Under the pieces are notes generated by a model. That model was not told the origin of the DNA and ran no database searches. It saw only the letters and a program-made list of their open reading frames with translations. A DNA stretch of 64,000 nt from Clostridiaceae bacterium (lineage in GTDB: Bacteria; Bacillota; Clostridia; Peptostreptococcales; Tindalliaceae): positions 122,953-186,952 of the forward strand of contig JAABSW010000001.1 in assembly GCA_011390155.1 (NCBI GenBank), given 5' to 3'. Of this stretch, positions 36,392-43,812 are shown one piece after another. A program made the translations under genes and the position numbers. Positions within the stretch are counted from its first letter, which is position 1. Every line of letters starts with the position of its first letter.

Positions 36392-38080
36392 ATGAGTACC
36401 ATAAATCGATATACTTGCCAGGAAGATTTTGACAAAATAAAATCCCAGATGCGTACAACAATTCAAACTGCGTTTTATCAAAACAATGTTGAAAATGTTA
36501 AAACAGTTGCTTATGCCTACGAACGAGCTCGTCAAAGTCCGGGAACCATCGAATTGACAGGCATACCTGTGAGTGAAGCAGAGAAACAAGGTTTGCCGGA
36601 AAATGCCCATGCTTTACTGTTCAATGATGGAAATACCTTTGGCAGGGCTGCTGCCGCCCGAAAGATTGTGGGGCAGGAAGGCGTTGATTTGGTTAAGTAC
36701 TCGGCCATTATTCGTGATGCCATTTATGACACTAGAATGAAAAAAATGTACCAGGGTGAGGTCATCATAGGTCTTCACCGTAATTTCATGATTAAAGCCC
36801 ACATCCTGATACCTGAAAAGCATGAAAATATTTTATACAGCTGGATGTTAAACTTTCAATATGTGAATGAAATTTATTCGGAAATCTATAAGTATTCAAA
36901 GAAAATCCCAGAGGGAGATATTCTGGTTTTTACAGATCCGGATTGGAACCACCCGGATCATCCAATGGGGTTGGCATTTTTTGATCCAACACATAATTGT
37001 GCGGCAATTTTAGGAATGAAGTATTTTGGGGAATTTAAGAAAGGCACTCTGACGTTGGCATGGGGCACTGCTGCAAGAAATGGGTATGCAGCTTGTCACG
37101 GCGGACTTAAAAGTTATAATTTACCAGGTAAAAAACATACCATTGCTGTTTTTGGTCTTTCTGGGTCAGGAAAATCCACCATAACACACGCTAAACATGA
37201 CAATAAATATAACATTACTGTCTTGCATGATGATGCATTTATTATCAATACTGAAGATAAATCATCCATTGCCCTTGAGCCTGCATATTTTGACAAAACG
37301 CAGGATTATCCTATGAACAGTCCGGACAATAAGTATATATTAACGATTCAAAACAACGGTGCGATTATGCATACAGATGGAAAGATTTACCCTGTTACAG
37401 AAGATCTTCGAAATGGTAATGGAAGGGCTATAAAATCAAGGCTTTGGACGCCAGACAGGGTTGATAAAATTGACGACCCCATCAACTCCATTTTCTGGAT
37501 TATGAAAGACCCAACCATGCCGCCAATCATTAAAATTAAAGGATCTGCCCTTGGGTCTGTTATGGGTGCTACTTTGGCCACAAAAAGAACATCAGCGGAA
37601 AAACTTGCGGAAGGTGTTGATCCTGATCAATTGGTGGTGGAACCCTACGCGAATCCTTTTAGAACATATCCCTTAAGTGTGGACTATAAACTTTTCAAAA
37701 CATTGTTTGATGACGGAGTGGACTGCTATGTGCTTAATACAGGTCATTTTATGGGCAAGAAAGTTGAACCTCAACACACTCTGGGAGCCATTGAATCTAT
37801 TGTTGATGGAAGCGCAAACTTTAGACAATGGGCCCCGTTTGAAGATCTTGAAATTATGGATGTTGAGGGATTTGACACTGATTTGGAGAAGACAGACTAT
37901 AGGCAGTCTTTCATAAAGTATTTTGTCCAACGCATTCAGTTTATTGAGAGCAGACAGTCTCAAAATAGTGGTATCGACGCATTGCCTGCAGAAGCGGTTA
38001 AATCACTTTACTCGCTGATATCTCAGTTGCACAGCACTTTATCTGAACAAGAAATTTCAGCAATGAAGGTGGCTGAGTAA
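36392..38080 (+). CDS. Phosphoenolpyruvate carboxykinase (ATP)-like protein, divergent
   Basis: A 562-residue PEPCK-fold protein, slightly longer than the 520-540 typical of the ATP family. The P-loop reads GLSGSGKSTITH (near residue 254) where classical enzymes have GLSGTGKTTLS. The metal site reads VLHDDAFIIN in place of the usual GDDEHGW type. VLNTGHFMGKKVEPQHT near 450 matches the C-terminal adenine/phosphate-binding region. These deviations suggest a PEPCK-like subfamily that may use another substrate or direction. The start follows CAGGAGG. It is monocistronic with a strong palindromic terminator. Confidence 0.8.
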   Translation: MSTINRYTCQEDFDKIKSQMRTTIQTAFYQNNVENVKTVAYAYERARQSPGTIELTGIPVSEAEKQGLPENAHALLFNDGNTFGRAAAARKIVGQEGVDLVKYSAIIRDAIYDTRMKKMYQGEVIIGLHRNFMIKAHILIPEKHENILYSWMLNFQYVNEIYSEIYKYSKKIPEGDILVFTDPDWNHPDHPMGLAFFDPTHNCAAILGMKYFGEFKKGTLTLAWGTAARNGYAACHGGLKSYNLPGKKHTIAVFGLSGSGKSTITHAKHDNKYNITVLHDDAFIINTEDKSSIALEPAYFDKTQDYPMNSPDNKYILTIQNNGAIMHTDGKIYPVTEDLRNGNGRAIKSRLWTPDRVDKIDDPINSIFWIMKDPTMPPIIKIKGSALGSVMGATLATKRTSAEKLAEGVDPDQLVVEPYANPFRTYPLSVDYKLFKTLFDDGVDCYVLNTGHFMGKKVEPQHTLGAIESIVDGSANFRQWAPFEDLEIMDVEGFDTDLEKTDYRQSFIKYFVQRIQFIESRQSQNSGIDALPAEAVKSLYSLISQLHSTLSEQEISAMKVAE

Positions 38081-38111
38081 TATTCAACTTGAAATAGGTC
38101 CGCCTCAATAA

Positions 38112-38141
38112 AAAAGGCCTGCGTTGCAACGCAGGCCTTTT
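38112..38141. terminator. Perfect palindromic bidirectional terminator
   Basis: A 30-base perfect palindrome: AAAAGGCCTGCGTTG followed by its complement. It lies between convergent genes, with A/T tracts on both flanks. Confidence 0.9.
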
Positions 38142-38162
38142 CTTAGATTTTTTTATAGTCTG

Positions 38163-39662
38163 TTAATCAGCCATGACGGCCACATTTTCTTCAGGATTTG
38201 TTCGGCTGAAGACAAAAAACATGATGGCCATGATCACATACCCTGCCACAAACTTATAATCATAAAAGAGCGTTAACTTTGGTGCATGCATAAATCCAGT
38301 GGCGGCAAGGGCTGCAGCAATAAGAGCTGTATAGGCAGCTTTATTAAATTCATTGTCAATGATGTAGACCACAATGGCACCCCAGATTAATCCTGCAAAC
38401 ATAGCACCCTGACCAAGGGGGACAATGCCTGAGGAAATTCCTGCCACCACTTCACCAGCGGCGTTGTTGAATCGTGTCATCACATAGTTGCCAAGATAAG
38501 GGAACATGGCAATAACAACTGCTGGAAAATGTCTTTGTGGAACGGCTGCGAATGTCTGTGCAACCATTGATATGCCAACGAACACCAGAATAGGTGCAAT
38601 CACTGGTACAGGGATGATTTTGGAGATGGCTGCAACAATTCCAAATAAAGAAGCTATCATAAAGACGCCTCCATTGAGGATGGAGTATCCTCTTCCTGCA
38701 TTCATCCATTTGGAGCCGACTGAAGCGATATAAACAGTTGTTGGGAAAACGCCGCCAAACAGGCTGCCCAACATAATGCCACAACCATCCACCAACATAC
38801 ATTCTTTAGCACTGTAGTCATCTCCGGCTGAAGCCATGGCTTCAACGTTGTTCATGGTTTCTATGAAATTGTAAATTGAGATTGGGAGCAAAATGGCGAT
38901 TAAACCCACCATTGGTCCCGCTAAGAATTGAAAGCCTTCAATAAATCCAAGGGTGGGTAAAAAGGGATAAATTCCTACAGTACTCATGCCTTCTGCAATT
39001 TGGCTAAAATCAACTTCTCGTAAACTGTAAGCCAGGACTGTTCCGATGATGATGGCAAAAAGTGAAGCAGGTAGTCTAAAAGGCATGGTTTTTTTAGCAA
39101 TAAGGCCAACGATAATGATGGCAAGTACAATCATTCCGATCATAGGCATTTCATATACTCTAAAGAAAAGCTCTCCGCCTATAAATGTAAAGGCAACCCC
39201 TGCCAGGGCACCAAGCATAGAGGCCCGGGGCAAGGTTTTTCGAACCCAGTTGCCAACAAAGCTTCCAACCACTTCAACCACACCACCGAAGAAACAGGCA
39301 GCTAAGCCAATACGCCAGGCTATTTCAGGATCTCCGGTAAAAGCTAAGGCTGGAGCCATGACACCAAACAGGTATACAAACATAACCGGGGTACTAATGC
39401 CGTAAGATAATGCAGTGACATCGGATCGGCCTTCCTTTTGAGCTAAACGGTTAGCCATATAGGCATAGTATACATTTCCGAACAGAACTGAAACAGCTGC
39501 TCCTGGTATGACCCTGCCATAAACAATACTAGTGGGATAACCCATTCCTATAAGTGCAACTGCAATTAAAACAAAGTTAGCCAAGTTGTTTTGAAACAAT
39601 GAAAAAAATCCATCAATGTCTTCCTTTTTAAACCAGGGGTAGTGCACCTTTTGTTCCGCCAT
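38163..39662 (-). CDS. NCS2-family purine/xanthine-type permease
   Basis: A 499-residue polytopic membrane protein with 12 or more hydrophobic segments, of the NCS2-like (xanthine/uracil/AzgA-related) permease group. Characteristic parts are ALSYGISTPVMFVYLFG near residue 75, GPMVGLIAILLPISIYNFIE near 245, and ECMLVDGCGIMLGSLFGGVFPTTVYI near 285. The start at 39662 follows AGGAGG; the longer frame from 39716 would include the cre-like site. It is divergent from pucR, so purine uptake is the likely role. The exact substrate is uncertain. Confidence 0.85.
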   Translation of the reverse strand: MAEQKVHYPWFKKEDIDGFFSLFQNNLANFVLIAVALIGMGYPTSIVYGRVIPGAAVSVLFGNVYYAYMANRLAQKEGRSDVTALSYGISTPVMFVYLFGVMAPALAFTGDPEIAWRIGLAACFFGGVVEVVGSFVGNWVRKTLPRASMLGALAGVAFTFIGGELFFRVYEMPMIGMIVLAIIIVGLIAKKTMPFRLPASLFAIIIGTVLAYSLREVDFSQIAEGMSTVGIYPFLPTLGFIEGFQFLAGPMVGLIAILLPISIYNFIETMNNVEAMASAGDDYSAKECMLVDGCGIMLGSLFGGVFPTTVYIASVGSKWMNAGRGYSILNGGVFMIASLFGIVAAISKIIPVPVIAPILVFVGISMVAQTFAAVPQRHFPAVVIAMFPYLGNYVMTRFNNAAGEVVAGISSGIVPLGQGAMFAGLIWGAIVVYIIDNEFNKAAYTALIAAALAATGFMHAPKLTLFYDYKFVAGYVIMAIMFFVFSRTNPEENVAVMAD

Positions 39663-39682
39663 TTGATAACCTCCTAGAAATT

Positions 39683-39696
39683 TGATAACGTTTTCC
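39683..39696 (-). promoter_or_regulatory. cre-like operator before the permease gene
   Basis: On the minus strand the site reads GGAAAACGTTATCA, matching the CcpA cre consensus TGWAANCGNTNWCA at 13 of 14 positions. It lies about 20 bases upstream of the start codon, next to the ribosome binding site. It resembles the palindrome at 42688. Confidence 0.5.
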
Positions 39697-39942
39697 TGGG
39701 ATAGAAACAGGTACATGGTGACTATCTCTCAATAAAGATACTAATTGGCCCCCCTTCGTTTCAGTTTTAATATCAATACATTTACATACATTCTGTAAGA
39801 TTAGCTAATCTCCTTTGTGGAAGATCTACAGAATTCTTTGAAAAATCCTTCGTATAAAGTATGAGAAGTGACTAAAATAAGTGGTAAAGCAGGAAAATAG
39901 TAAAGTAAATTCCGGCAGCCTTTATGGGTCCTCGGGTAAAAG

Positions 39943-39963
39943 ATTTGTGTATGTTACACAAAT
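39943..39963. promoter_or_regulatory. Inverted repeat operator upstream of pucR
   Basis: ATTTGTGTA and TACACAAAT form perfect 9-base arms around TGT. The site sits just upstream of the pucR -35 element in the divergent pucR-permease region, where an autoregulatory or PucR-controlled site would be expected. The rest of the roughly 400-base gap (39663-40062) holds the cre-like site and promoters; nothing else is evident. Confidence 0.6.
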
Positions 39964-39966
39964 TAA

Positions 39967-39994
39967 TTTACATTCACGTAAATGAAGATATAAT
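39967..39994 (+). promoter_or_regulatory. Promoter of pucR with overlapping inverted repeat
   Basis: TTTACA (39967-39972) and TATAAT (39989-39994) are spaced 16 bases apart. A second inverted repeat, ATTTAC/GTAAAT with a six-base spacer (39966-39983), covers the -35 element and could be a repressor site. Confidence 0.6.
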
Positions 39995-40062
39995 AGTATG
40001 AAAGAATATTGAAGCTGAGTCATATGAAGATAAAGTGCATATTAACATCAAGGAGGGATCAT

Positions 40063-41718
40063 ATGCGAAGAAGTAATGGCATTTCCATAGAGGATGTTTT
40101 GAAAATGGATTGCATGAAAAAGTGTAAACTCATTGCAGGTTTTGGAGGTGTTCGAAACACTGTTTCTAATGTAAACATTATGGCAGATCCAGACATCTTA
40201 AACTGGGTAGAAGCTGGTGAGTTATTGTTGACCACCGCTTATTCCTTCAAACAGGATGAAATAGAGGAACAGAAACGCCTTGTTAGTAAATCGGCGGAAA
40301 TGGGACTTGCGGGCATAGGTATTAAATTGCAACCCTACCTTAAAAATCTGCATCCGGAAATTATTGAGATGGCAAACAGTAAAAATTTTCCGATTATTGA
40401 GCTCCATGATTCAATGCCATTTTCTGAGATCATGACGCCAATATTTCAGGAAATATTTAATAAACAAGCCTCGCTGTTAAAAAGAATAGAAAAGATTCAC
40501 GAACAACTGATGAATGTAATGCTGGAGGGCGGCGGGATCCGGGAAGTACTGCATGTTGTATCTGAAAACATTCAAAATCCTGTGTTGGTAAGCATGATGG
40601 AGACAGATGAAACCCTTGTTGAGTTCGAACAGGTATCTGATGAAATGCGCCGGCTTCTCATGGAAAATGCGCAGCGTTTTTTGAAACAGGCTAAGCGAAA
40701 AGGAGAAGAAAACCGATTTATAGAATCCGAGGTTTCATTGGAAAACAAGCAAATACGCAGAATGATTATGCCACTGTTGGTTAAAAATCAGGTAGCAGGT
40801 TATTTAATGGCTTGGTCCGTTGAAACACCATTAGGTGGGTTTGACTTATCTGTGATTGAATCTGCTTCTACAACCATGGCGTTGGAAATATTGAGACAAA
40901 TGTCCGTTCGAGATGTTGAAAACCGTTATCGGGCAGAATTCTTTGAAGATCTGATTTCGATGGATGAAAAAAGAAAAGAAAAAGCACTGGAAAAAGCAGG
41001 GCGATTTAAGCTCAACAGGAACGATTATTATATAGTAGTTGTGTTACAATTAGTTCGGTTAGAAGCTGATCTGTCTGATAATCTTATCCATAAAATGAAT
41101 TGGTTGACCAGAGAAACTGAACTGTTTGTTCGAGACCATTTTGTTCAAACGCTGTTAGTGGGAAAAACGGACAGCCTTCACATTCTCTTCTCCGATTCCG
41201 GAGAAGAGAATGTGAAGGAGATTGTGGATATATTTGGGCAGTATATGAACCTAAAAAAACATGATTACCCGGTTGGAATAGATTTTAGAATAGGAATTGG
41301 GCGCTGTTACACAGATCTTCAGAATGCAGGGGAAAGCTATGTTGATGCCATCAGGGCCATTCAGCATGGCCCCTTGGTTGAAGAACACGAACTGGCCTAC
41401 TTTGAGCGGTTGGGTATTTATAAAATTTTATGTCAGCCTTCACTTCAGGATGAATTGCTTAAATTCTACAAGGGCACAATACAGCCACTTGTTGAATACG
41501 ATGAAAAAAAATCCACTGAGTTGGTTAGAACCCTTGAGTGTTACTATGAACAAAGCGGAAATCTGAGAAAAACAGCTGACTCACTTTTCACTCACTACAA
41601 CACCACTCTATACAGAATGGAAAGCATCCAACGAATAACAGGTATGCAGTTGAGCAATCATAAGGACAGATTGAACCTGGAAGTGGCCCTTAAGATTAAG
41701 AAATTACTCCATAAATAA
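40063..41718 (+). CDS. pucR: PucR-family purine catabolism regulator
   Basis: A 551-residue transcription factor. The N-terminal PucR domain (about 5-125) is followed by a central CdaR/GGDEF-like region (about 150-430). A C-terminal helix-turn-helix of the PucR type (about 480-545) has LRKTADSLFTHYNTTLYRMESI. Family members sense purine breakdown intermediates and activate ureide or purine catabolic genes. ATG 40063 is chosen for its AGGAGGG. It lies between a purine permease and the BMC purine operon, their likely targets. Codons near residues 372-386 form a perfect 20-bp hairpin. Confidence 0.9.
   Translation: MRRSNGISIEDVLKMDCMKKCKLIAGFGGVRNTVSNVNIMADPDILNWVEAGELLLTTAYSFKQDEIEEQKRLVSKSAEMGLAGIGIKLQPYLKNLHPEIIEMANSKNFPIIELHDSMPFSEIMTPIFQEIFNKQASLLKRIEKIHEQLMNVMLEGGGIREVLHVVSENIQNPVLVSMMETDETLVEFEQVSDEMRRLLMENAQRFLKQAKRKGEENRFIESEVSLENKQIRRMIMPLLVKNQVAGYLMAWSVETPLGGFDLSVIESASTTMALEILRQMSVRDVENRYRAEFFEDLISMDEKRKEKALEKAGRFKLNRNDYYIVVVLQLVRLEADLSDNLIHKMNWLTRETELFVRDHFVQTLLVGKTDSLHILFSDSGEENVKEIVDIFGQYMNLKKHDYPVGIDFRIGIGRCYTDLQNAGESYVDAIRAIQHGPLVEEHELAYFERLGIYKILCQPSLQDELLKFYKGTIQPLVEYDEKKSTELVRTLECYYEQSGNLRKTADSLFTHYNTTLYRMESIQRITGMQLSNHKDRLNLEVALKIKKLLHK
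41175..41218. repeat. Perfect 20-bp inverted repeat inside pucR
   Basis: Left arm 41175-41194 begins CCTTCACATTC. The right arm 41199-41218 is its exact reverse complement, and the loop is ATTC. The hairpin lies wholly inside coding sequence and keeps the frame open. Confidence 0.95.
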
Positions 41719-41752
41719 ACCTCTTCAGAAACCGTAGGTTTTCTGAAGAGGT
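41719..41752. terminator. Bidirectional terminator between pucR and the cyclase-family gene
   Basis: ACCTCTTCAGAAACC pairs with GGTTTTCTGAAGAGGT (one bulged base) around GTA, between convergent genes. No long T-run follows. Confidence 0.7.
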
Positions 41753-41770
41753 CATTGTAAGTGAAGCAGG

Positions 41771-42463
41771 TTAATCTTCTAAAAGAGCTACCGCTCTTAT
41801 AGGTGAACCGGAACCATCCCTGATACGTAAGGGCAACCCCATGTACAAGAAGCGCCGATTAACAACAAGGTTGAGGTTGCATAGGTTTTCGGTGTTTGTT
41901 ATGTCATATTCACCACACACCAAGTGCCCTGAAAAATCAATGTCTTCCGGATGATCTATGGCAGGTGCATCAACGCCGATGTTGACAACACCCTGATCAG
42001 CAAGCCATTTGGCACCGTCATAACTTAAACCGCTGTAGGTGGTCTGCCACTGGTCAGTTCCAAAATGGCGGTCAAAATGCCCAGTATACAGCAAAACAAT
42101 ATCTCCAGCATGAAGACTTTGTCCTGATTTTCTGACTGCCTCCTGCAAATCGCGAGGTTCTATGCGCCGACTGGGTGGAATATGAGAAACATCAATGCAA
42201 ATTGCACTGCCCCAAAAATGTGTCATGGGCATTTTATCAATGGTTGCCCCTTCTGGCTTGTATTCCCATACCGCATCGGAGTGAGTGCCTCCGTGTTCGC
42301 TGATTAACAGATTTCGGGCTGAGAAACCAACTTTTTGACTGCCGGTAGCCTCTTTATTTGATTCATGGGTCATGTTCGTCATAATAAAGGTGGGTTGATG
42401 CATGGGAAAAACAGACATGCCTTGAAAAATTTCCTGGGAAAGATCAATTAAGCGAAGCGCCAT
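41771..42463 (-). CDS. Cyclase-family (KynB-like) metal-dependent amide hydrolase; candidate 4-imidazolonase
   Basis: A 230-residue protein of the cyclase/kynurenine formamidase fold. The metal-binding motif EHGGTHSDAVWEY lies near residues 52-64, a variant of HxGTHxDxPxH. DIVLLYTGHFDRHFG lies near residue 113 and NIGVDAPAIDHPED near 160. Family enzymes hydrolyse amide or cyclic amide C-N bonds. ATG 42463 follows AGGAGG. It is divergent from the BMC operon and shares its control region. In the proposed xanthine pathway the unassigned step is opening of 4-imidazolone to formiminoglycine, which fits this chemistry. That role is inference. Confidence 0.85.
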   Translation of the reverse strand: MALRLIDLSQEIFQGMSVFPMHQPTFIMTNMTHESNKEATGSQKVGFSARNLLISEHGGTHSDAVWEYKPEGATIDKMPMTHFWGSAICIDVSHIPPSRRIEPRDLQEAVRKSGQSLHAGDIVLLYTGHFDRHFGTDQWQTTYSGLSYDGAKWLADQGVVNIGVDAPAIDHPEDIDFSGHLVCGEYDITNTENLCNLNLVVNRRFLYMGLPLRIRDGSGSPIRAVALLED

Positions 42464-42824
42464 TGTTATACCTCCTTGGAATAATCGTTCTAATGAGTGC
42501 TGCTTACAAACAGTATACACGCAGGACTAGTAAAGTACAACTAAGACTAAACCATGGCCAGAGTCTGTGAATGTTGATCAAATCCATGCGTCATTTATTG
42601 GAACTTGGCATAAATTCATGAATGTAAGCAGAACCATAGTTCCGACAGACAACGCTAAACAGCAAAAATATGTAAGTAAATTACAAAATGATAACGTTAT
42701 CATTGTTATTTGTTAGAATAATTTCGTTAATAATTAATAAAGGAATTTTCCTTAATCTGTTGAAAAATAGAACTAAGCAACAGAAATGGTATGCAGAAGT
42801 GGTATAGATGAAGGAGGCGGTTTG
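42464..42824. promoter_or_regulatory. Divergent control region of the BMC purine operon
   Basis: About 360 bases without a gene. It contains the 18-base perfect palindrome at 42688-42705 and a small AAGGAA/TTCCTT inverted repeat near 42741. Its right half is very AT-rich. I see no riboswitch-like conserved core and could not fix a convincing -35/-10 pair. Confidence 0.5.
42688..42705. promoter_or_regulatory. 18-base perfect palindrome, cre/LacI-type operator
   Basis: AATGATAACGTTATCATT. Its core TGATAACGTTATCA matches the cre consensus at 13 of 14 positions and has the central CG typical of LacI/CcpA-family operators. It lies about 120 bases before the second formiminotransferase gene, which opens the BMC operon. 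Confidence 0.6.
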
Positions 42825-43733
42825 ATGTCTATTGAAAAAAAATATGTGTTAGCTGTTCCAAATTTTAGTGACGGCAGAAGAAAAGAGGTAATCGAAGCAG
42901 TGGCGGGCACCTTGAAGAACAAAGAAGGTGTGATGTTGGTAAGTGTTGAACCAGAGCATGATTTTAATCGAACAGTCATCACTGTGATTGGCGAACCTGT
43001 TCCCCTAAAGGAAGCGCTGTTGGAAATGGCAGGCAAGAGTTATGAACTTATCAACATGGAAGAACAACAGGGTAGTCACCCGCGCATTGGAGCCCAGGAT
43101 ACTATTCCCCTCTTCCCCTTTAAGAATATCACACTGGAAGAATGTGTAACCATGGCAGAAGAAATAGGACAGGAAGTATTCGATCGTTACGATGTACCTG
43201 TTTTTTTCTCTGGTGGAAATGCCAGGAACGAAGACCGAAAGGCCTTGTCATTTATTCGAAAGGGTCAGTACGAAGGTCTTAAAGAGGTGGCCCACACCGA
43301 TGAAAGAAAGCCTGACCTTGGCCCAGCTGCTTTGCATCCAACGGCTGGCGCTACAATTGTAAGTGCCGATGTTGAAGGTTTGACAGCTTACAATGTATTT
43401 TTAGCAACAGAAGATGTGTCCATTGCAAAGGCCATTGCAAAAGGTGTTCGAGGCCCAAGCGGCGGATTTTCAACTGTTCGGGCGGTAGGCATCAAATTTC
43501 CTGAACATGCAGGTGTTGTGGTCTCCATGAATATGTTTGACTGCAGTGTAACACCATTATACAGAACCTTTAATTTTGTGAAACAAGAGGCTGCAAGGTA
43601 TGGTGTTGCGGTGACAGGGTCGGAAATTGTCGGACCTGTTAAACTGGACCATTTATTAAATTCCCTTGAATTTTTCCTGGGATTGGAAGGATTCAGGAAA
43701 GAACAAATTCTTGAAACCCACCTGATGAAGTAA
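42825..43733 (+). CDS. Formimidoyltransferase; candidate glycine formimidoyltransferase
   Basis: A 302-residue paralogue of the hut formiminotransferase at 7540, again without a cyclodeaminase domain. HPRIGAQDTIPLF lies near residues 85-97, HPTAGATIVSAD near 173 and VSMNMFDC near 231. In the presumed substrate loop it reads GGFSTVRAVG, where the hut enzyme has GGLRFCKGIG. ATG 42825 follows AAGGAGG. It opens the BMC operon. The expected reaction is N-formiminoglycine plus THF to glycine plus 5-formimino-THF (EC 2.1.2.4), the last step of clostridial purine fermentation. Family membership is clear; glycine specificity is inferred. Confidence 0.88.
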   Translation: MSIEKKYVLAVPNFSDGRRKEVIEAVAGTLKNKEGVMLVSVEPEHDFNRTVITVIGEPVPLKEALLEMAGKSYELINMEEQQGSHPRIGAQDTIPLFPFKNITLEECVTMAEEIGQEVFDRYDVPVFFSGGNARNEDRKALSFIRKGQYEGLKEVAHTDERKPDLGPAALHPTAGATIVSADVEGLTAYNVFLATEDVSIAKAIAKGVRGPSGGFSTVRAVGIKFPEHAGVVVSMNMFDCSVTPLYRTFNFVKQEAARYGVAVTGSEIVGPVKLDHLLNSLEFFLGLEGFRKEQILETHLMK

Positions 43734-43812
43734 GCGGCGCAAAGACCAAATGCTGGCAATGCTTATGATGTATGTATAACCAGATCAGTATACTATGATA
43801 GGAGGAGAAAAG

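Noticed and set aside
39046-39405. Plus-strand open frame opposite the purine permease
   Set aside because: Antisense shadow of a hydrophobic coding region; no plausible start signal or family.
42464-42824. Purine riboswitch before the BMC operon or the permeases
   Set aside because: I looked for the conserved purine-aptamer core in the gaps before the permease, BMC and deaminase genes and did not find it.
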